Shown here: piece by piece, positions 59,345 to 64,000 of the stretch
Numbering within the stretch: position 1 is the stretch's first letter
How the letters are laid out: each line of letters begins with the position of its first letter
Assembly (NCBI RefSeq): GCF_010728725.1
Contig: NZ_AP022606.1
Coordinates: 4,402,001-4,466,000, forward strand
Length of the DNA stretch: 64,000 bases
Direction of reading: 5' to 3'
Source: Mycobacterium branderi
GTDB taxonomy: Bacteria > Actinomycetota > Actinomycetes > Mycobacteriales > Mycobacteriaceae
The notes under the pieces: model-generated
Database searches by the model: none
Seen by the model: the letters and a program-made list of their open reading frames with translations, nothing else
Told to the model about the DNA's origin: nothing
Program-made: the position numbers and the translations under genes

Positions 59345-59581
59345 ATGTCTACTCCAACGACTACTATCAGGGTTCCGGTCCAGACTCGTGACAAGCTAGC
59401 CGCCCAGGCCCGCGAGCGAGGTGTCTCTATCGCTGCGCTGCTAACGGAGCTGGCTGCCCGCGCCGAACGCGAGGCGATCTTCCGCGCCGAGCGGGATGCC
59501 ACCCGCGCTGAGGCGGCGCTGCAAGCCGTACGCGATGAGAACCGCGATTGGGACACCACGGTGGGCGACGGCCTTGCCTGA
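59345..59581 (+). CDS. mazE7: Antitoxin MazE7
   Basis: 78 residues. N-terminal ribbon-helix-helix ([20 protein letters not shown], then [14 protein letters not shown]) for DNA binding and dimer formation; the C-terminal acidic tail ([15 protein letters not shown]) should block the toxin. Very similar to M. tuberculosis MazE7 (Rv2063) as I remember it. ATG 59345 is fixed by the leaderless promoter. Overlaps mazF by eight bases. Confidence 0.88.
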   Translation: MSTPTTTIRVPVQTRDKLAAQARERGVSIAALLTELAARAEREAIFRAERDATRAEAALQAVRDENRDWDTTVGDGLA

Positions 59582-59924
59582 CCCGCAACGCGGCGACCTT
59601 TGGCTCGTCGCCCTGGGCGCCGCCCGCGCCGGCGAACCCGGCAAACACCGCCCCGCCGTCGTCGTCTCCGTTGACGACATACTCACCGGCATCGAAGACG
59701 AACTCATCGTCGTGGTACCGGTGTCGAGCTCAGTGACCCACAACCCGTTGCGGCCGCACATCTCACCCAGCGAAGGCGTGGACACTAAAAGCGTCGCCGT
59801 CTGCCGCGGCATCCGCGCCGTCGCTCGCACGCGCCTACTGGAGAGACTGGGCACCGTGGCGCCCGACACGATGGACCAGATCGAACGCGGCCTCGCATTG
59901 ATTCTGGGCATCCAAATCGCCTAG
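59574..59924 (+). CDS. mazF7: Toxin MazF7, sequence-specific endoribonuclease
   Basis: 116 residues from TTG 59574. PemK/MazF fold: [27 protein letters not shown], then [16 protein letters not shown] with the usual catalytic Thr/Ser region, and [15 protein letters not shown]. Closest to MazF-mt9 (Rv2063A), reported to cleave tRNA-Lys. TTG is chosen because the product then starts [11 protein letters not shown] like the M. tuberculosis protein; ATG 59535 in the same frame is the alternative. Translational coupling through the overlap with mazE. Confidence 0.88.
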   Translation: MPDPQRGDLWLVALGAARAGEPGKHRPAVVVSVDDILTGIEDELIVVVPVSSSVTHNPLRPHISPSEGVDTKSVAVCRGIRAVARTRLLERLGTVAPDTMDQIERGLALILGIQIA

Positions 59925-59979
59925 AGGCCAACTCGGTTGATCCCCCAGTAGTTCAGCCACGCTTAACGCCGCGCTGTAA

Positions 59980-59995
59980 AGACCTTCCAAGGTCT
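59980..59995 (-). terminator. Bidirectional hairpin between mazF7 and the P450 gene
   Basis: AGACCTT, two-base loop CC, AAGGTCT, followed on the minus strand by TTTA right after the P450 stop. It serves convergent transcripts, and the short U-run fits a P450 terminator. Confidence 0.55.
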
Positions 59996-61412
59996 AGGTT
60001 TGCGCGATACGTGAATCATGGCTCCGGAACCCGGCTGGAGTTGAGGCCCGCGCATGAACACGAGCAACGATCGGCTCGGCGGCGACGGTGAACGGTGTGG
60101 CCAACGGGAAGTCGTCCTTGAGCGACTCAATGCGGGCGGCGCGGACGATGGTGGCCAACGCGAGCGTGGCTTCCATCATCGCGAAGTGGTCGCCGATGCA
60201 CGACCGGGGTCCGCCGCCGAACGGCAGATACTGCCAGCGGCTGCGACCCTTTGAGCGCTCCGGCAGGAACCGATCCGGGTCAAACCTCAACGGGTCGTCC
60301 CATAGTTTGGGGTCTCGGTGCATGGCGTAGAAGCTGACCACCGCCATGGTGCCGGCCTCCAAGCGGTAGCCGTCGACCACCAATTCCGTTTTGAGCAGGC
60401 GCGGCGTTCCGGCGCCGGGCGGGCATAGCCGCAAAGCTTCGTGCAGCACCCGCACGGTGTGGCCAAGGTGGGGCACGTCGTCGGGTGTCAGCCGCCGGTC
60501 GCCGAGTGCACTCACCTCGTCGAACACCCGCTGTTGGATGTTCGGATGGCGGCCGAGCGCCCACAGCGAGTACGTGAGCGTGGTCGACGTGGTGTCGTGA
60601 CCGGCGAGCATGAACAGCACCAGCTCGTGGCAGATGTCGTCATCCGAGAGTGGTTGGCCCGTAAGCGGATCGGTTGCAGCGATCAATGCACGCACCAGCG
60701 GCGCGTCTAGCGCGGAGTCGGCTCGTACCGCGGCGAGGATGTCGGCGGCGAGCCGATGCAGAGCCGCGTTAGCGCTGCGGGCTCGCTGCTGGCCGCGGGT
60801 TGGCAGCCATTGCGGCAGATTCACCGGGCGGGTCGCACGGTCGGCGACCCACGTGAGCGCCGTGCGCAATGCCGGCCCGATGATGTCTGCCCTGGCATCG
60901 AGGTCCAGTCCGAGCACCGAATGCCCAAGCGCCCGCAGGGTAAGCGCGCGGCATTCGGTGTCCAGGTCTACGGTCGCGCCGTCGCGCCAGCCGTCGACCA
61001 CCGTCTGCGCCGCCGCCGCCATGTGGCCGGCGTAGCGCGGGACGCGCTGTTTGGTGAACATCGGCTGCAGGGTGCGGCGCCGCGGTAACCATTGGCGGTG
61101 CGACAGATTCAGCAGGTTGCCGCCCATCAGCCGCTGCAACTGGAGCATGGTCGTCGTCCCGCCTCGGTCGGCGATTTCGTCGGTGCGACCCAGCACGTCG
61201 CGCGCGCCCTGCGGTGAGGCGATCAACACCGCCGTCGGAAAAAGCCATTTGGGTGCGAGCACGATACGAGTGACCGGACCGCCGGCATCGATGAGTTCCT
61301 GGAAACCGTCGACGAGAGACCGCACGGCCCCGAGCTGGCGCAGGTAAGGCAGTGGATTCTTCGGCGCCAGCGGCAATTTGGCAACGTCGGTCGATTCCAG
61401 CACATCAAGCAT
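59994..61412 (-). CDS. Cytochrome P450
   Basis: 472 residues. I-helix oxygen motif AGHDTTSTT, K-helix EALR (ExxR), and heme-Cys loop FGGGPRSCIGDHFA near residue 405. Soluble-type sequence without a membrane anchor. The substrate and CYP family are not assigned; it does not look like CYP132, the P450 of the corresponding M. tuberculosis region. ATG 61412 has AGGTGAG six bases upstream, so a leadered mRNA. No redox partner gene is adjacent. Confidence 0.92.
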   Translation of the reverse strand: MLDVLESTDVAKLPLAPKNPLPYLRQLGAVRSLVDGFQELIDAGGPVTRIVLAPKWLFPTAVLIASPQGARDVLGRTDEIADRGGTTTMLQLQRLMGGNLLNLSHRQWLPRRRTLQPMFTKQRVPRYAGHMAAAAQTVVDGWRDGATVDLDTECRALTLRALGHSVLGLDLDARADIIGPALRTALTWVADRATRPVNLPQWLPTRGQQRARSANAALHRLAADILAAVRADSALDAPLVRALIAATDPLTGQPLSDDDICHELVLFMLAGHDTTSTTLTYSLWALGRHPNIQQRVFDEVSALGDRRLTPDDVPHLGHTVRVLHEALRLCPPGAGTPRLLKTELVVDGYRLEAGTMAVVSFYAMHRDPKLWDDPLRFDPDRFLPERSKGRSRWQYLPFGGGPRSCIGDHFAMMEATLALATIVRAARIESLKDDFPLATPFTVAAEPIVARVHARASTPAGFRSHDSRIAQT

Positions 61413-61528
61413 GGCAGCTCACCTCGAATCAACGTTGTCAGCGTCCCGCGCTGAGCACATGCGTAGTGGACTACCTGTTCGGCTGTTCGGGTAGCCGAGT
61501 GTGCATCCTGGGTTTCGCCGTAGCGGCC

Positions 61529-63514
61529 CTAGCCGATGTGCAGCGGGTCGATTTGCACGCGGACCGGCTCGTGATCCTGGTGGGCGCTGAGCACACCCGT
61601 GGCGCGGCGCAACGCCGCCGCCAGGGCCAGGCCCTGCTCGCGCGGCACCCGAACCAGCATCCGGATCACGTCGCCGCTGACACCGGCCGGCCGGCGCGCG
61701 CCCGCAGGCAGGTCCACCGGGCCGAGCAAGTCGGCGCCGTCGGGCAACTCGGCCTGCTCCAGCAACGCCGCCACCGCATCGGCGGGACCGTCGAGCGCGG
61801 CCATGTGCACACTGGGCGGCAGGCCGACCTCGGCGCGGGCCGTCAACTCGGCCTCCGCGTGCCCGACCGGATCCCAGCGGACCAGCGCTTGCACGGTCGG
61901 GATCGACGACTCGGCGACTACCGCCACTACCCCGCCGTCGCCGCGGGTCCGCACCAGCGCCGCGGCGGCCATCCAGCGTCGCAGCGTGTCCTCGGCGGCA
62001 CGCAGATCCTGCCGGCCCAGCAGCGCCCAGCTGTCCAGCAGCAGTGCCGCCCCGTAGCCGCCGCAAGCCCGCGGTTCGGCGCCCGGGGTGGCCACCACCA
62101 ACGCCGGACGATCGGCGACCTCGGCCACGACCGCATCGCCGCCGGACGTGATCACCGTGGTTCCCGGGAACGCGCGGCCAAGTTCCTCGGCGGTGCGCCG
62201 GGCGCCGACGACGACGGCGCGCACCGCGTCCGACCCGCAGCGCGGACAGCGCAGCGCCGCGTCGACCCGGCCGCACCAGCGACAGACGGCACCCGATGCG
62301 CCGTCGGGCAGCGACAGCGGCCCCGTGCAATGCCGGCACCGGGCGATCGCCCGGCAGCGGCCGCAGGCCAGCGACGGCACGTAGCCGCGGCGCGGCACCT
62401 GCACCAGCACCGGAGTGGCGGCATCCAGCGCGGAGCGAGCGGCCCGCAACGCCACCGACGGCAGCCGGGCGCTGCGGGCGGCGGGGTCGCGTTCGTCGAC
62501 GCGCTCGTCGAGCGCAACGACCCGCGGGGTGCAGGTACGCACCACTTGACGCGCCGCGACGACGTCGTGGGCCCACCCGCTGCGCACCAGCGCCTGCGCC
62601 TCGGCGGTGCGGGCATACCCGCCGATCAAGGCGGCGCAGCGCATCTGGTGCGCGCGCAGCATCGCCACTTCCCGGGCGTGTGGGTACGGGGCCCGCGGCT
62701 CGGCGAGCGTGTCGTCGCCGTCGTCCCACACCATGACCAGCCCCAGGTCGGTCACCGGCGCGAACACTGCGCTGCGGGTGCCGATGACCAGCCGGGCGCT
62801 GCCGCGCAAGGCAGCGAGCCAGCGCCGATAACGCGCGGCCGGCCCCAGCCCCGCCGACAACGCCACCACCGCGGCCTCGCCGAACAGCGTTGCCGCGGCG
62901 TCTGATAGCGCGTCGACGTCGCGCTGGTCGGGCACGATCGCCAGCACACCGCGCCCGGTCAGCACGGTCTGCGCGGCGGCCTCGGCGAAGCGGTCTGCCC
63001 ACGGGTCGCCGGGCAGCGCCTGCCAGACCGCGCGGGCCGCCCGCGACTCGGCCAACGCCGTCAGGAACTGACCGCCACGGCCGTAGGTCTCCCAACGGCT
63101 GCGGTCGACCGGTACGACGACGGGTTGGCTTGGCGCCGTTGAGGTTTCGCGTTCCACCCGGGCGTGCCGGGCGGGTATCGCCAGCCGCAGCACGTCGGCG
63201 CGGGTACCGGCGTAGCGCGCGGCCACCGCGTCCACCAGGCGGTGGATCTCGGGGGTGAGCACCGGCTCGGGTGACACCACCCGGTCGAGCCAGGCCAGCT
63301 TGCCGACGTGGTCGGTGTCGGTGCGGCGTTCCAGCACGAATCCGTCGACCAGCCGGCCGTGGAACCGGACCCGCACCCGCACCCCGGGATGGGCGTCGTC
63401 GGATTGTTCGGCGGCCACCAGGTAGTCGAATTCGCGGTCCAGGTGCGGCACCGACAACATCGGCAGCACCCGGGCTATCGGCTCATGCTCGGCGGGTTGC
63501 CGGGTGGTGCTCAC
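61529..63514 (-). CDS. priA: Primosomal protein PriA, helicase motifs missing
   Basis: 661 residues from GTG 63514, which overlaps the YhhN stop (GTGA). N-terminal DNA-binding domain ([27 protein letters not shown]), a zinc cluster of eight Cys ([24 protein letters not shown]), and the C-terminal domain ending with [14 protein letters not shown]. Where other PriA proteins have Walker A and DEAH, this one has no GxGKT and reads WDDGDD, as is known for actinobacterial PriA. It probably helps assemble the replisome without unwinding DNA. Counterpart of Rv1402. Confidence 0.92.
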   Translation of the reverse strand: MSTTRQPAEHEPIARVLPMLSVPHLDREFDYLVAAEQSDDAHPGVRVRVRFHGRLVDGFVLERRTDTDHVGKLAWLDRVVSPEPVLTPEIHRLVDAVAARYAGTRADVLRLAIPARHARVERETSTAPSQPVVVPVDRSRWETYGRGGQFLTALAESRAARAVWQALPGDPWADRFAEAAAQTVLTGRGVLAIVPDQRDVDALSDAAATLFGEAAVVALSAGLGPAARYRRWLAALRGSARLVIGTRSAVFAPVTDLGLVMVWDDGDDTLAEPRAPYPHAREVAMLRAHQMRCAALIGGYARTAEAQALVRSGWAHDVVAARQVVRTCTPRVVALDERVDERDPAARSARLPSVALRAARSALDAATPVLVQVPRRGYVPSLACGRCRAIARCRHCTGPLSLPDGASGAVCRWCGRVDAALRCPRCGSDAVRAVVVGARRTAEELGRAFPGTTVITSGGDAVVAEVADRPALVVATPGAEPRACGGYGAALLLDSWALLGRQDLRAAEDTLRRWMAAAALVRTRGDGGVVAVVAESSIPTVQALVRWDPVGHAEAELTARAEVGLPPSVHMAALDGPADAVAALLEQAELPDGADLLGPVDLPAGARRPAGVSGDVIRMLVRVPREQGLALAAALRRATGVLSAHQDHEPVRVQIDPLHIG

Positions 63515-64000
63515 TGTTCGTCGGCGGCGTCCGCGCGGCCGAAGAAGAAGCCGGCGGTGATCAAAATCTGGGCCGTCGCATAGGCCCACCAGATCGGCAC
63601 CGCCAACGCCTCGTTGCCCAACACGAACCGGCCGATCCCGATCATCGCGTCGGAGACCGCAAAGCACACCGCGCCGACCGCGGTCCAGATCGTCGGCAGC
63701 CGCGCCAGCAGCGCCGCGCACACCATGGCGCCCAGTACCACCATGTACACCACGACCGGCACCGTCAGCCCGTCGCGGGCGAGGCCCGGCCAGAACCACA
63801 CCAGCAGCGCCACACACGCCACCCAGACGACGGCGACGGCGACCAGCCGCCGCCCCGACCGGCGCGCGAGCGGGATCAGCGCGCCAAGAAAACACAGGTG
63901 CGCCAGCAAAAACGCGGACAGCCCGAGCACGAACGACGCCGTCCACCACGGAATCGCCAGCAGCACATCGCCGACCGCCGAGAACACCAACGCCAACATC
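63511..64000 (-). CDS. YhhN/TMEM86-type membrane protein, C-terminal part (cut by window edge)
   Basis: 163 residues visible, all but the last ten in about six transmembrane helices. YhhN family motifs [11 protein letters not shown] and [12 protein letters not shown] mark lysoplasmalogenase-like enzymes, which cleave vinyl ether lipids; the mycobacterial activity is unknown. The ATG at 63999 is unlikely to be the true start, since the family normally has about 40 more N-terminal residues, which would lie beyond base 64000. Counterpart of Rv1401; overlaps priA. Confidence 0.85.
   Translation of the reverse strand, partial: MLALVFSAVGDVLLAIPWWTASFVLGLSAFLLAHLCFLGALIPLARRSGRRLVAVAVVWVACVALLVWFWPGLARDGLTVPVVVYMVVLGAMVCAALLARLPTIWTAVGAVCFAVSDAMIGIGRFVLGNEALAVPIWWAYATAQILITAGFFFGRADAADEQ

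Overview
The window is a stretch of a high-GC actinobacterial chromosome that I read as a slow-growing Mycobacterium. It has PE and PPE genes, an EsxG/EsxH pair, a SufB intein of the M. tuberculosis type, MazEF7, MptB, LprG/P55 and WhiA. Gene order follows, in reverse, the M. tuberculosis segment from about Rv1466 back to Rv1401, with local insertions and rearrangements. Every comparison to M. tuberculosis is from memory. No rRNA, tRNA, insertion sequence, CRISPR array or phage was seen, and no gene-free gap exceeds about 210 bases.

Layout. 1-7990: the start of a glucose-6-phosphate dehydrogenase gene (zwf1, cut by the window edge), then the SUF iron-sulfur operon sufR-sufB(intein)-sufD-sufC-sufS-sufU-sufT on the minus strand. 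8043-14070: mptB, an ABC exporter pair, ctaA (heme A synthase), a small conserved gene and qor. 14067-19762: an ESX-3-like accessory cassette on the minus strand (PPE, PE, PPE, EsxG, EsxH, PE remnant, PPE) with a near-perfect Zur-type palindrome in front of it. 19808-27407: ctaB and, divergently, the pentose-phosphate operon tkt-tal-zwf2-opcA-pgl. 27979-32348: gap-pgk-tpiA, a questin-oxidase-like gene and secG. 32403-42426: a lipid block (flavin dehydrogenase, DUF3556 membrane protein, two acyl-CoA ligases, PucR-type regulator, wax ester synthase/DGAT) and a divergent TetR regulator. 42549-47858: a small secreted protein and whiA-yvcK-rapZ-uvrC. 47928-54274: riboflavin genes ribH, ribBA, ribE, ribD, with lprG-P55 between them. 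54271-57226: rpe, rsmB, fmt. 57307-64000: a 650-residue aconitase, MazEF7, a cytochrome P450, helicase-less priA and a YhhN membrane protein.

How it fits together. Central carbon metabolism is concentrated here: glycolysis (gap/pgk/tpiA), the pentose-phosphate pathway with two G6PDH genes, rpe and aconitase. Cofactor assembly (Fe-S, heme A, riboflavin) and envelope lipid functions (MptB, LprG/P55, WS/DGAT, FadD) sit beside it.

Most notable observations: a Zur-controlled, zinc-themed PE/PPE/Esx cassette with a truncated PE and a His/Asp-rich PPE; a sharply bounded ~300-bp block of about 44% GC inside the conserved sufB coding sequence; an in-frame TGA replacing a conserved Trp codon in lprG; a SufR operator lying on its own start site; a repeated -10-to-start-codon geometry implying many leaderless mRNAs; and a dispersed intergenic repeat that carries Shine-Dalgarno-like sequence.
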